DNA of 64,000 nt from Allacma fusca. Taxonomy: Eukaryota > Arthropoda > Collembola > Symphypleona > Sminthuridae. The notes beneath the pieces were generated by a model. That model worked only from the letters and a program-made list of their open reading frames with translations. It was not told the origin of the DNA and did no database searches. The position numbers and the translations under genes were made by a program. Where the stretch lies: positions 10,478,001 through 10,542,000 of the forward strand of contig OX359246.1 in NCBI GenBank assembly GCA_947179485.1, written 5' to 3'. Shown here piece after piece: positions 12,346 to 26,283 of this stretch (position 1 is its first letter; every line of letters begins with the position of its first letter).

Positions 12346-15300
12346 TACTTACTCTAAACCCTCAATTGATTGATGAGAGGAAAAATCACAACTGATTCTC
12401 TTCTCTCCTTTATCTCCTCCTATCCTCTCCTCTCTCTCTCTCTCTTCTCTTCCACCTGTGCGACCCGATCACTCAACTCCCATGATAAACATTTATTATT
12501 AAACCTGTATTGTTATTATTCTCCCTATCTCTCAGCCTCATATACTTACACACATCCGCTCTTACCTACATACAAGGCCTCAAGTATACACTCCTAACTA
12601 ACTCCGACACTAATTACATTAGTGCAAGTGAACTCACAATCAGGCATAATCAAAAAGCAGTCTCACTTTGCCCCAGACGTTTATTTTTCACTTGAAACAC
12701 TTCCCAAGGACAATTCCAGCAACGGACCTGTCCCATTGTAAAAGCCATGGGAAGGTCTCACGATACTAATTTACCTAAACATATAGTACAGATGCTGAAA
12801 TGTATGAATATAAAGAGATGAGAAAAGGAAATCTCCAGATCTCAGGAGTCTTACCAAAACCAACAGGGTACAAATACATACATATATGGGATTACAGCTC
12901 GAAATAAAATAATTTCCTGAAAAGTAGTCTCTATAACATACGTCCATGTTTCCCCAAAAGAAATAGAATTCCGGGCATCCACTCCAGTAAGCATAATTAA
13001 GGACCAATTCCGGCCCTAATGCTCCTCAAAGGTCGGGTCAAAATCCTTTGTATAAATAACACACTACTGTATTGAGTACTATATATTATATACCTTTGCT
13101 TACTTTTTTTTTTCTGGGACGGTTGGAGTCTTTGTGAATCACTTGAGAGTAAATACCATAATTGGGAATTGATTCCCTCAAAAAAGAGTCCCGTAAGGAC
13201 AATCAAGTGCTTTTGAGCCAACTGGAACGGGAAACCGAATTTAATAACAAAGTATATAATAACAAATAACTGGAGACGACAATAGTCCCGAGACATACAA
13301 AAATTCAAAAGGAAGCTCAATGTTTGTAACAATTTCCGAAATTCTTCCAAAAAGGTGTGTAAAATTGTGTAACATTTTAAAGCACATTTGACCCAAACGA
13401 TTGTACTGTTGTATTTTGTAACTCAATACAATTTCCCCTTCCGCTATAAAGAAACGCTTATAGGTGCTTGAGATCTTCTAGGAGTAATTATGGAGATGCT
13501 AAAGACCCGGATGTATTTCTAATTCATTCTATCTCTCTCTCTCTCTCTAACGTTTACACAATTGACAAGTTCCGGACAACTTTTGAGTGGCTCTGACACG
13601 CAGTATAGAGGGAATTCTCTATATAGTTTTGGAATATCCCTTTGGAATACCTAATCGCTTTGTTTACGCTCCATGGGGACGCTTGTGCAAATATATAATG
13701 TAACTATGTAGTGGAAAAACTGGAACAATTTACATTTTAGAAGATCCAAGGAATTCCTCAATACATTCAGTTTACAAGGGAGCAAATTACAAGGAATAAA
13801 AAAAAATCCATCTGCATGTGTAGATATACATATGTATGTATGTGCAAATTCTACGGTGTAATTCAATGGACGTACATAGGATTAATGCAAATCTCACAAT
13901 TAGACGCACACCTGAGGAGATGATGTTTTGAAGAACTCGTCTTTTTTTTCTTGTATTTATATTATGTATCTATCCCTATCTATATATACAGAGTGGATAC
14001 ACTTGATTCATGGCTCTGACCATTGAGTGCATATACTCATGGATTTTGCCACAGGTGGACGGGACCTTGCATGCAATTTTGCAGAATCTCTGTGGCGATG
14101 GCCCCTACTGTTTATCTACTTACTCTCTGTGTGTGTGTATATGTCTGAGAGAGGGAATCCGGTTTTCCTTGGAAGGTTACCACATGAAAAATACCTATAA
14201 ATAAGATTTTTTTTCATAGATTCCAATGAATCCTGAAATTCTCCAATTTTGCTCTTTCCTTTCAATGTATAGGGATTATCCCATGAGGATACTTTTGGGA
14301 CTTCAATAATAATAATTAGAATTGTAAAAATCCTACACAGGTTTCTTTAAATGTGTCCTTTTAAGCTTGATTTAAAAAAAAAATACCTGCACACTTAAAA
14401 CACAATAGAACTTATCTATTTTATTAAATTCAAAAACATGGGAGGAGTTTGCACACTTATGGCCCAACATAAACATTTTTACATTACAGAATTACTCTCT
14501 GCTATACAATATAATAGGACTGGAAGTATAGCCAAGAGCCAGGGGAGGATATGGAGAGGGGGGGGGGGAATGTTAATCATTAAATGAATCCGTGCTTGGG
14601 AGTTTTTACCGTGGGAATCCACCTGCTCCTGTGCTATGCCATTCATTAGCTTCCCTCATGTCTTTCATGTACATAGATACGAACCTAGTATGAGTTCTTT
14701 AAGTCCAGTTCTAAGGCCATTCGTAAGTATGCATACAATTACATGCGATATGATATATCCAAAGGTTTAGGAATCCCTGTATAGCTATCCATTCTATGCT
14801 GCTCCTATAGGCACTATACCTATCTACATATATAGAAACATGTGCAAGTGAAAAAATCAAAGGATACGAACGGCCTTGTTACTCCTTGCAAGAGCAAAGT
14901 CGTCTGGTGAGGTATCATCTTCTTGGCTGGGAGTTATATAGAATCTTGGAACTATTGTAGTCTCACAATCAGGAGTGTTACAACCATAGAGAGGGAAAAA
15001 TTACCTAGAAATCTCTGATTTACAAGTATTTCATAAAAATAATATGCACGTATGGTCATATGTAGTTATGTATAATTTACGTAATTATACGTATAATTAC
15101 ATTATAGATACAGCAAAAGGAATTAACTACATAAATATGTATACAGACACTTAACAACAATTAAACACAGGTAAGGGAATGTATGGGTGCTAAAACTTTT
15201 ACAGGTAGATACATATCTATGTATCTACGTCTGTATGTATATGTAGATAATAAAGCTGTGTAAAGCAAAATAGCACTTGGAGTCTCGAGCCTAACTCACA

Positions 15301-18300
15301 GCCCGTAGGAATTAAATGAGTCTTGAAACATCTTGTAATTTACATATCTAGATACACGAAGGATGAAGATGCAGATGCAGGCATGACTAGGTCCATTTGA
15401 TCTTGTGGACACATACCATCTCTGCGGTTATTTGAACTTGTACTGTAGGATGCATATTGGGAGATCTTCCAGGATATTAAGTAACATTATTATTAGGGTT
15501 GGGTTCTAGTACATTTACACCCGAACAGCTTACAATTAGTAGAGGTTGTACCAATCTCCTGCGCTCCGTTCGAGTGTTATAAACTTTTCCCAGTCTCTGT
15601 TTACTTTTTTCTCGATGACCTTCCAATCTGTATAACTACAGTAACTTATATTATAAGACTCTATTCCTACATTTTTCATATGGGTGAAAAAGGGATGGAT
15701 GAAGCTGAGTCCAAGATTAAATTACCATTTAAAATTCTTTCTTCGGGAGTATACAGACACACACAGGCACACACACAAACACAAGGTATGAGAGGGAAGA
15801 AAAAACTATGCGAAAACACAGGTGAAAATTCTTGGAGTGACCCAACAAGTCCGCTCCACTAAATAATAGTCTTCATTTATAATACAGATACGCTGGGGTG
15901 TTATATACATATTAAGTATTTACAAGATTCATCATCTACCGCTCTGGCATTTTTCTCTCTCTCTCACGGGTCTCTTGGCTCTTGTATCAAATTCCAACAG
16001 ACTCCAACACCTTTTAATTAACATGAGTCTCCCATCAATTGAGTAACCGTTTCCACAAATGTAAGTATTAGTCTCAGGCTTTGCTGAATCTCGCAGTCAT
16101 ATGTGTATTAAAATTCATTGTTAAAATATATAGGGATTCCTCAAGGGAAGGAAAAATAATAAGGGGTCATTAACAAGTGATTATATCCCTCCGACAAAAC
16201 TGACAATTTCTCAATTATGTCCCTTTTGTATGGGCTGGGGTACATTTACTGAGGGGCTTGTTTTTCTTCACCTTTGAAAAACTTGCTGGAAGGAAATATC
16301 TCTTGTGTATATCTATAGTTTGTTACTTGCACTATTTTCCTTCCTGGTCCCATCAAAACATTGTACAATGGGAGCACTGAGGGTAGATGTCTATTGTAAA
16401 TAATTACCTATGAAATGCATGGAATAGATAACCAAATTATGAAGATCATTTTTCTTCAATTTGTCCTTGATGAATTGAAACTGTAAAGATTCCCTTGACT
16501 CTATGTCTGAGAGTATAATAAGACCGTCTGTTTGCAGGAGCTATTGTGAGAGAGGAATCTAACTAGATATTCATACACTTGTGACATTTTGGAAGACCGT
16601 ACTTTATAAAGGGTACAGGGTTAGAAGAAAACAACCCAAAACAGACTCCAGAAGTTACAATCTCTAGACAGAGCCGGCGATTTTGGATCCTATCAAAGAT
16701 TAATTGTCAAGGTGTGTTGTTAATAGTGACTTGCGGACAAAAGCGGACCGCGAGGAGACACTCCATGCTGTTCTTACGGTCTCCAGATCTTACGATCATA
16801 CAACACCAGCGAACAACCAAATAATAACAAAAGGAGCTATGAGAGGGAAACTTGACCTGTTGACAGGTCATAAAGCTAGAAATCACATTTGATACCAGGA
16901 CTCAGTTCTGTATTCTTCTCATAAAAATCTCCTTATAACAGCCCCTCGCTTAACATGTGTGAATTCAAGGGAGGATTTTAAGCAACGATTTTTGCTAAAG
17001 GTCCCAAATGTAACAGAATCGTCTGGGACACTCCTCTGGTCATTGTTGTAATATTTATTGGAGTTACGGTAAATCCTATAATTACACACTGTCTAGTCGT
17101 TGAGACTCTGCTCAAAGTGTGAGTGAGGAGCGTCTCGGACCATTGGATATAAAGCACGTGGTAGCCTAAGCTAAGCCCAAAAAAGATTCCTGGTAAAAGT
17201 AACACTCCGGTCCGTATAGCCCTGGCTGTGTAGCCTGTTTCCCTTGAGTTTCTCAATGTATTACTATGGGATAAGGTGGATGTGAAAATATTTGTGAAGC
17301 TGTGACCGCCCACGATTACACTTTACACTTGTCGTCCGGCCGTGTACAGACACCCAGGTGGGCTTGAGACGGTCCGGCGCCGGCCCGACCGACCTAACCA
17401 CTCTACTCGCTCTCTCTCTCTCTCTGTCTTCAACAGCCAAATCCAATCATTGCATTCTTTCCTTATCTTATTCTTTCTCTCTTTCTGGATTTCACATCTC
17501 AAGACACAGGGCATAGTCCTATATTGTCCCTTGAAAAAAGTAAACACTTGGAGGTTCAAACGGAGTCTTATTTTTACTCATGCATAATTATGTAGGTACT
17601 TATGTATGTACGTTATGTGCCACACTTTATTTTAAATAATTTCAACTCAAATTAGTGTATTATCTGTACCTTTAAATAACTGTTCTTCTATGGGATTTGA
17701 GCTTTGTAAATATAAAAACATGCCTTCAAGACACAAATTCCAAAAAATAATACTCTTTTATAAGCTTTCTTTTTCATACCCCAAGAGCAATTAATCTAAA
17801 CATTTAAAGTCCACATAAGAACAACTGGAGTTATTATCATTGTAATTTTTCTGTGTCTCATCTCCATCTATCCCTATTGATAATTACTCTTGGATAATTA
17901 CTCAACTTCTATAGTCAATATTTACATGGGCTTTTATGCAAAACATTTCTATTTTTTATAATTTATTTTTTAGAACCAGAGAATGATGTTGAAGTATCTA
18001 TTAAGTGTAAATTGTCCTTCGTAGTAATATTCTGCGTTAACTGAGCAGGATTTAATTATTTAATTGCAAAGGACTTGTTGTAAAATCCAACACGCTATTT
18101 CTGATGAGTTGATTGAATAATTATATGAATTTAGTTTAAAAGCAATTATGATGAGTGTTCTAAATAGCAATGGGTCAGGTATAAGGCCCTTTTAAGTATG
18201 TACTGTAACAAATATTTTTATTCGTTACTATTTCTTAAAACTAATTGCATTAGCAGCCAAATCTCAACCAGCGCTGTGCCCCAATATTTAATGATAATAT

Positions 18301-18668
18301 CTGTTATTTTGCAATATTTGTAGGTAATTACTTGTAACGATCAACTATGCAGTCAATCTAACAAATATAATCCTGATCAAAACCTATTTTCGTTCTGGCC
18401 TTCACTCCTAAAATGAACTTGAAACAATAAAAATGTATATCTTTTGCTACCCTTTGAATCATTACTTTATATTTGGAATTGGGAACTATTCATTGAGCCG
18501 CTAAAGAAGCTCCTTACAGTACAAAGCTTACTGTTATCCAGTAAACGCTGGAACATCTTGTTTTGTATAAGCATAGTGTGACATATGCTGAGACATTGTT
18601 TAAATCTGAATTGAGTAAAACAAGTCACATCTTCGACTTTCAAAAAGCATTTCTGCCTTAAAAGCATA
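12346..18668. other. Gene desert, middle part
   Basis: No supportable exon. It contains (CT)n tracts at about 12429-12446, 13532-13548, 15956-15966 and 17408-17426, a G10 homopolymer near 14,560, and the second Su(H)/E-box composite. From about 17,600 the base composition becomes more AT-rich. Confidence 0.55.
14610..14626 (+). promoter_or_regulatory. Composite Su(H)-type site plus E-box, copy 2
   Basis: CGTGGGAATCCACCTGC differs from the copy at 9635-9651 by one base in the centre, with both half-motifs intact. Two such composites 5 kb apart in a gene-free region suggest conserved regulatory logic, but no reporter or binding evidence exists in the sequence itself. Confidence 0.35.
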
Positions 18669-19265
18669 GCTTCTGCACTGCTGCCCTAGTCTAGTCAGAC
18701 TTGACTAGGAAAGTCTAGACTTGACTAGACTAGGAAGCAAAATGGGCGTAAAAGAATAGACTTGACTTGACTACGCATGGTGTTACAATTATGAGACTTG
18801 ACTAGAATAGACTAGGGTAACTTGTGAAAACACAGGACTTGACTAGACTTGACTTTCATGACTCCATGGAAAAGCTAGTCAAGTCGTAATTACTTGAGAC
18901 GCCATCATGTAGCTGAAAATCGAAGCTAGAAACCCAACGTTAAATTCCAGTGTACACGAAATGCTCATCGTCAGTACCTTTTGGTATGCTTCAGTATATG
19001 ATTTCGTTTCGAAAGATCAAAACATTTAATTGTTAACTAGGTACGTAGAAATGTTTCGAAAAAATCTAGTTTTTAGTTACAATTTATTCCTTTACAATGC
19101 AATTGATCATAATGAAAGCTAGGCTTCATTTCCCACACTACTTTATATAGTTAAAATAATTGATTTTTGCAAAACAGTTTTTTATTGATACGTTTCAACT
19201 TGCAACTATAATTATAACCATTTTCTGAAATACTTTCCTTCTTGGTAGAGGTCCTTGAATAAATA

Positions 19266-19355
19266 CCTGGTGTGATTATGCTGGTTCACACCTGCTCTTC
19301 TTATACCATGAAAAATACCTGGTACCTTACATAGTACCAGAAACTTGTCGAACCC
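19266..19355 (+). repeat. Dispersed repeat CCTGGTGTGATTATGCTGG family
   Basis: CCTGGTGTGATTATGCTGG and the following TTCACAC, then ATACCTGGTAC and a TAGTACCAG-type word, recur in the same order at about 63645-63730. The word ACCTGGTA appears repeatedly and inverted (TACCAG), suggesting a foldback element. Its limits are unclear because this copy lies inside the hAT element. Confidence 0.7.
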
Positions 19356-19579
19356 CGAATACAGTTGGTGCTGCGTGGCCTCGAAGGGGTCATCGCATTG
19401 ACATTTACACTCTTTTCAAGTCAAAAAAATCCAATCTGAACGTTCGAAACGATGATTTAGGTTTTCAGTTCTCCAAATTGTGATTCACCTCCAACATTTT
19501 AATGTCTATTTACTGATTAAAAATTACTGATGTCATCTGGTATTAATACCATGTAAATTACATACAGGTATTTTGAACA

Positions 19580-19700
19580 TCGTTGAACTTTGTATCAGCA
19601 GAAATTTCTGAAATAGCTGAGGACCTCCCTGAGGAGTCATAATATTTAGCAGCGGAAGTCAGAAACGCTCTATCTGGGAGATTTACAAAAATCCGTCCCC
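19580..19700 (+). repeat. Dispersed repeat, copy 1
   Basis: The order AGCAGAAATTTCTGAAAT, GCTGAGGACCTCCCTG, GATTTACAAAAATCCGTCCCC matches, with substitutions, 42050-42150, and more weakly 34,390-34,470. All three copies are in the same orientation. Confidence 0.55.
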
Positions 19701-20780
19701 AGGTTACAACATACTACAAATTTCACAACTTGTACTGGGTATTTCCCCTGGTGAGTCCTAATGGAAATTTCATATAATATGCCAGATAATATCCTCATGT
19801 TAATTCCTATAATATACCAGATAAGAAAGTTTAACCATAATTTGTTATAAAGCCCTAATATCTTGGAAAAATTTTATTCAGAACTTGCTGTTAAAGTTAG
19901 TAAGCAAGAACTAATTACTTTGTGTACCAGAAATTTTTGATTTTTCAAAAATCTTACTAAACATTATTTTTATATTGTAAGTTGTTTGATGCAAATAAAC
20001 ATGAACTGTTTTTTTGTGAGAGGTGCTAGCTAAAATCAGAAAATTTTGAACACAACAAAATTCAAATTGAGTTGCGAATCCAAATTATCCAATTTTTAAA
20101 AAAATACAGTGTGACTAGGGGAATTGACTAGACTTGACTAGGGAATCAGCTGCAGAATAAAGACTATGACTAGACTTGACTATTGCTACTTAAACATACA
20201 ACTGACTTGACTAGACTTGACTAGTTGCAGCTCTGAAATTTGAAGAATAGACTAGACTTGACTAGGCGGCCTGGCGGGCAGCAGTGAGCTTCTGTCAACA
20301 ACTCCATGTACTATCATTACGTTACACTTGAATGCAAAATCCCGCGGATTTGTTATAATTCCAAGGATTTCCTTGCCAATGCCAGTGCCTGATGATGACA
20401 GTCTGTTTGATGTCGAAAGCTTGCATATAATTTAGCTTGTTTAATCAAGTTAACCGCATAAGCCAAAAATATGGAATCTATTATTTTATTATAATAATTA
20501 TTGACTTTGAGACTTTCTTACAAACTCCAGGACTGACATTTCTTAAAAAATAAGAGTGAAGCGTCTGTATCATCCCTAAAAATGGACATGTGGGATGAGC
20601 TTCCCTGGAAATAGGGACAGAGCACAAGAAGGACGGAAATGCATGGAGTGTGAGTGGAAGATGACCAGAAGAAGAAAGGAACATGAAAGTGCTCAAATAA
20701 CCAAATGAGTCAGTCCCTCTAATCTTAGTAGGATACATATCTCAAGATTACTATTTTTCTGTTGAGCAAGGCTCACTGAT

Positions 20781-20782
<2 letters not shown>

Positions 20783-20814
<32 letters not shown>
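20783..20814. repeat. (AG)n microsatellite
   Basis: About 16 AG units. Further (AG)n tracts lie at about 20963-20982 and 21077-21099, and a shorter one at 21234-21248, so four purine arrays fall within 470 bases. Confidence 0.95.
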
Positions 20815-20816
<2 letters not shown>

Positions 20817-23800
20817 TAAAGCCAATGTTTAACACTCAGTCCTTTTAATGTCATTCATTACTTTACTGCCCACTTACTAAGTAACGGTGCGTAAAAAGAC
20901 GAAGACCGGAACCGACAGCAGTCAGGAGAAGGAATCTGTGTCAAATTAGTTTCATCTTTTCCAGAGAGAGAGAGAGAGAGAGAAGACTCAAGAGCCACAC
21001 AGATTCCCTTTTCCTTTGGAAATTCCTCGCCGTGTCTGGATAATATAGGGACTGCATGTGAGAGAGACAGAATGAAAGAGAGAGAGAGAGAGAGAGAGAA
21101 AAAAAAAGCGAGAGCAGAACACTACTATAGTTCTTACATTACCAATAATAATTTTAAAAGCTAAAAACCACATGCTCATTGACTGCTGACAGAAGATCTA
21201 AATGGGGGTCTCTGTACTGTGTAAGAATATGTGGAGAGAGAGAGAGATAATCGGAAATGATGCCGAGGGAAGGATGAATAATGGGAGGATTGTTGTAGTG
21301 AAAAAAAAAACATATTGCAGAGTTGTGATGGCCTTCCGTGAGGAATGATGTTGACAAGGCACAAATCGTCGTCATTAGCTCATATCCTTCTTCAGCTTCT
21401 GTTCCCTCTAATATGGTCAAGTTGTCTCCCATTCCAAGTCTCCTTGAGCCTGTAATGAGCAACACAGCATCGGTTCATTCCACCCATCATCCAGACAATT
21501 TGGTTTCAATTAACATCCCATACAGATATATATCTACAGACACTCTTACAATTTAAAGGATCCTCTCGAAAATCTTAGGAAATGCACTGGAGATGAACGC
21601 AGTCCCTCAAAATAGCACTTGTGTTTTAGCTCTGAAAGAGCTGTAATAAGATCCCTCCTACCCGGAACTCTCACATTGGGCAAGGCCCTCTTTACTTAAA
21701 TATTTTCCCCAAGAAATTAATTTCTCATATTTATGTACATATCTATCCCATGTTAATTTCTATCCTTGGAAGTGTAAACCTGGATAAAGTTTACAGATTT
21801 AAATGGAGTTGTGTCATCGGGGCAATATGATACTGGAAATTGACTGCAGACTTTCCAGGATACAAACAGCCACATATCTCTCGCTTCTCCAGGATATACA
21901 AAAGAAGTTAATCTTTATTTATGACAATTAGAGAGTAAACTAAAAGTCCTGAGACCCGGGAACGAGGAAATTAGCGTTCATTTGCACTTGAATTGTTAGA
22001 AGAGATTAAAATGCTATTTTCACTCCAAGCCTTGTTATCCCACCCCATCCCCCACCCTTGAATTTTATTACTACCCCTTCTTTATACTTATTACAATTAG
22101 CACACCTTTTGTATAAATATTTTGTGTATATTTCCAAAATCCTCCAAATCTCAGGAACTTAACTCCAAATTTTGGCTCCCTTACTATATATGTAAGTACT
22201 CATCATAGTATTTTAATATCTTTAGCAAGATTTTCGTGATCCTATCGAATTTGTCAAGGTCGAAGGTAAGAAAAGATATGGGATATGCTGAGCCCGTGAG
22301 TTGTCTAATTGTGCACTAAAGATATAAACAAAAACTTCCTCCTCACATAGATATTAGATCATCCCTGGAAGACCTGAGATTTGTTTTTTATACCAGGATA
22401 AAATTTAGAGCGGATGGCTGTCATAACAAGAATTATTATGGACTGCTCTAATAATTGCACCCGTCAAATATTCCAGCTCTCGGCAGCCTGCACTGGTTTT
22501 TAATGACAGGGATTTTTGTATATTTTAAGTAGTCGCATCTATTACAGCCATCGCCTGCAATTTTTTTTACCTACAGCAGCAATGCACTGAGACAAGATCC
22601 AACTACTTTATAGTGGACAAACCCACATTGGAGCCTACAGTAGAAACTTATTCCAATTATTAGAAAAATGTTACAATAATTAATAACCATGACATAACTC
22701 CTGACTTGAGACCACACAGTCAATTTTGTTACATTTTTATTTGCGGCAAATTGACCGGTTTGAATTTTTCCTACATGGAATACAATTCGTTTATGAAAGG
22801 ACAAAAAAAATCCAGTTTTGACATATGAGGTTCCCATGTATTGTAAGGGCTATTGTACAAGTAGCAATAATTCCCTCTGATCAAATACTCAACTGACATT
22901 GGACTGACTAACTAACATGCATTTAGCAATTTAATCTGCAGAAGATGACTTTGGCAAAAAGGAAGGAGTGCTTTATATAGATACATATGGAACAGGCTCA
23001 GAAATTCAGGATCCTCCAATCCTCACTCCAAACCTAATTGATTTCTCAACGCTGAGGTTGCATAAGCTCCCCATTAATAAGTCTATCTATACTAGCCTTC
23101 GTATTACATATAATGATTTTGACAGTCAGAGTAAGAAATCCCTTAGAAACTATGCCGAGGTAGAAAAAGCTCCTGCACCTGCAACGAGTCGTTACTCTGT
23201 ACAGACTACAGACACTCAATATGTACACCCATACTATACATACGTACATATAATTATGTACGGCCCTATGGAATGCATACACAAAGTAAAAGATAAAGTA
23301 AAATATAATAATAGTAGCTCTGTGTGTACAAGACATTCCCAAAGATAACAAGTGCTCCCAAGTCCCGTCCCATCCCTTCCAATGCATTTACACTGCTTTG
23401 GAATCCTCCATAAGGAATCCCTCAGTGATATTAAAATATTACGGAGCTCTCCAGCAGGTGCTCACATATTAAAATAGAACTCACAATAAATGCCCACACC
23501 AAAGCAGAGCAATGCTCAAAAGACTCCCTATATAAAAACCCTTAGATTTATACTCAGCTTTATTTACATCCCACTCCTATACTTACATTTCTATTCTATA
23601 AGCACAATTTTGAGTGAACAAGTGTTCGCCCAAAAAGAAAAATCCCAGTATCTAATCAATTGATACAGGGACGGCCGGAACGGTCCCAAAAGCCCTATAC
23701 ATATCTACAGTATTTATATTAAAGGGTAAAAGACTACATTTATCTCATGTTGACTCCAAAATTTACGTCTTATATCTATCCCGTCCAGGATTTCCAAATC

Positions 23801-24329
23801 TAGAGGCTAAAAAAAGGAGTGCACGTACAGTATCTATAAAAAGATATACCTATGTATAATTATATCATTTGAATACAATACTATACAGATACATATGTAA
23901 GACTCCCTCCAAATACACTCTGCACGATCAGAGGACGAAGAGAGGAGTAACACCCGGCTTTGAATTGAATGCATCAATAATAATACCGCACACCTGCAAC
24001 ATCCTTTTTCCTTGCTGTTTCTTGTGAGAAGAGAGCAAGTTTTTGAGACAAGACTGTATTCTAAAGACTGAATAAAAATCCAAGATTAATTCTTACACTT
24101 TTGAGGACGCATCACTATAATTTTTTTTGTTATTTTTCACACTTAATTCCTATACGTACTATTAAATGTATGTATTGGGGAGGGAATTAACCAGATAGAA
24201 AATATTAGAGTAGAATTCTATTAGCATAAATATTGGGAGACAATTTGGGATTACTAAGATTAGAGGTTTACTTGTAGGAGAGAGAAATATAACTTGTTTT
24301 GATGTTTGTATGTGAGGTTGTATGTAACT

Positions 24330-24368
24330 ATGTGTGTGTGTGTGTGTCTGAGTGAGAGAGAGAGAGAT
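24330..24368. repeat. (GT)n followed by (AG)n
   Basis: A GT array at 24330-24346 is followed at once by an AG array at about 24352-24368. Another GT array lies at about 24510-24526. Confidence 0.9.
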
Positions 24369-24616
24369 ACTGAAAATCTGTGAGAGCAAAGTAGTATTAC
24401 ACATGTAAAGAGCTCCGTGCACCTGTGTACAGGATGGAGTGAGTAAAAGGTCATTATTGTATGTATCTTGTATAGGAAGGAATAGAGCAATGGTACGGTG
24501 CTGTATGCACGTGTGTGTGTGTGTGTCTGTGCTGGTCCCAATGGTTAAAGGCACTATTACTACTAAATACTACTACAGAGAGTAATGTGTCTGTACATTG
24601 TAGTGTACATAGGTAG

Positions 24617-24617
24617 G

Positions 24618-24653
<36 letters not shown>

Positions 24654-24654
24654 A
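24617..24654. repeat. (AG)n microsatellite
   Basis: About 19 AG units with one AC interruption. Confidence 0.95.
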
Positions 24655-24940
24655 GCAACAAGTCAAGGAGTAAAGAAATAGAAGAAGTAAAGAAATGTCT
24701 CGGCGTTGAAGAAAAAGGCAAAGCTCACACAGGTCATTCTATTTCTTTTACAATTTTAATTCTTACTGGCGACGATGCTAGGCGCCTTCACGTCTCTAGC
24801 ACACCTGGACGGCCCGGGGCATCACAACAATACTTACACACAGCCAGTAGTATATATACAGACTACGGCCACATATCCTTCCACTAGGCAAATAACACCT
24901 CACCAATATCGCCTAATCACACGATTATCATTATTACACA

Positions 24941-24942
<2 letters not shown>

Positions 24943-24974
<32 letters not shown>
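24943..24974. repeat. (CT)n microsatellite
   Basis: About 16 CT units, in opposite orientation to the AG array 300 bases upstream; the two could pair if transcribed together. Confidence 0.95.
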
Positions 24975-24977
<3 letters not shown>

Positions 24978-26252
24978 TTACCAGAGTCCCTGTAACTTTG
25001 TGCATAGCCACAGGTATCAAAACTTCAAGCGTATACTCACACAAACACAGACACACTCAGACATAGAGATACAAACACACACACTTGCAGTAAAGCTCTC
25101 AAAAATCACGTCCTTTCAATCACCTGCATTCCACTGTACCATTTTCCTCCTCCGTTCCTTTTAAGGCCCAAATGCAAATATTTCTGCACAACGGGGCTTT
25201 TCACTCAAAGCCAATGATGCAAATTATTCCTTTAATTTCTACCTTTGTCCTTCGCCATGAGGCTCCAAATTTCCTAGGATGTTCCCATCCTATAGATAGA
25301 TAATTATACAAAATATCATTTATTTTTCTCCTGAAGATTTTTAGAAAGATTTTGAGATACGATAATAATAGTGGATATTTTACGTCCCAAGATGCTCGTT
25401 AAAAATTTTGTTCACCTTTGCGTAATTACAAGATTCCATTTGACAGAGACGTAAGATATGGAGCAGTTTTTATATCGATGCTTAAATAATTACGAATACA
25501 AATTTTTAAAAAGCTACACTTTGAAGATTTTTAATGGAACGTGTAATCAGTTTCTATGGGGAAAATTTCGAAATTAAACGTGACGCTGGCTTACATCTGG
25601 GTGCGTTAAAATTATGGAGGCTAAATTAGTTTAGAGTTTTTGAGGATTGTAATAAATTATTATTGTAAATATGTCTCAGGATTTTAATTGGGTCAAGGTC
25701 AAAAATTGGAATAAATATGATAATAAATAAATACTGCCAATTGTTTGAAATTCCTTCAGAGAGGAGAGTGTGTAGAGATTTTTTAGGGATTTGGGGGAAG
25801 GAATTGGGACTTTTTGGCCCGGTCAATCATAAGAGGGACGGGATATAGAAATAATACACTGGGGTCTGGGTGGACAAAGAAGGATTAAAATGTTACTTCC
25901 TAAAATGTCAAATGTAATCAGGGGAGATGGGAAATAAGGAAAAGGGGTAAAAGCAAAGCCTAAGGAGCCATCTGAATGTGAATGAGCCAGAAGGTGTCAT
26001 CTATTTAAATTAAACTTTGATTTATGATCATTGCATGAGACAGCTCTCGTGTGGAAAGGCTTACTCTACGCTAAGCATTTATAGTAATGGACTTGGGCAT
26101 GGGTATGAATTTTCCTCAGAAGGAAAAACAAGGCAAGGATCATCCAAACTATAAGATTGCCAAGCTGATTCCTTCGACTCTGACACACAGTAGACGTAAT
26201 ACAATCTCCGCTCCCTTCAAATATAGAAGTGTCGAGGAGAGAAAGAAAGAAG

Positions 26253-26262
<10 letters not shown>

Positions 26263-26282
<20 letters not shown>
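26263..26282. repeat. (AG)n microsatellite in a purine tract
   Basis: An AG array inside a longer all-purine run of about 60 bases (26,234-26,294). Confidence 0.9.

Positions 26283-26283
<1 letters not shown>

Larger units (their letters stand above)
18677..20286. mobile_element. Non-autonomous hAT-type element (1.6 kb)
   Basis: It is bounded by inverted CACTGCTGCCC / GGGCAGCAGTG and by the 8-base direct repeat AGCTTCTG (18669-18676 and 20287-20294). About 200 bases at each end are packed with the words GACTTGACTAG and CTAGACTTG in both orientations. The middle carries unrelated sequence, including repeats found elsewhere in the window (about 19266-19355 and 19580-19700). No transposase frame is present. 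Confidence 0.9.

Noticed and set aside
16870..16890. ATAAAGCTAGA, resembling miR-79
   Set aside because: Only eleven bases match and no miR-9-like opposite arm is found within 100 bases.
18257..18285. CAGCGCTGTGCCCC, resembling a hAT end
   Set aside because: No inverted partner within the next few kb apart from the unrelated element at 18677.
24162..25164. Several 90-130 codon frames on both strands
   Set aside because: Their composition is driven by GT, AG and CT arrays (TH and SL runs); no supporting splice structure.
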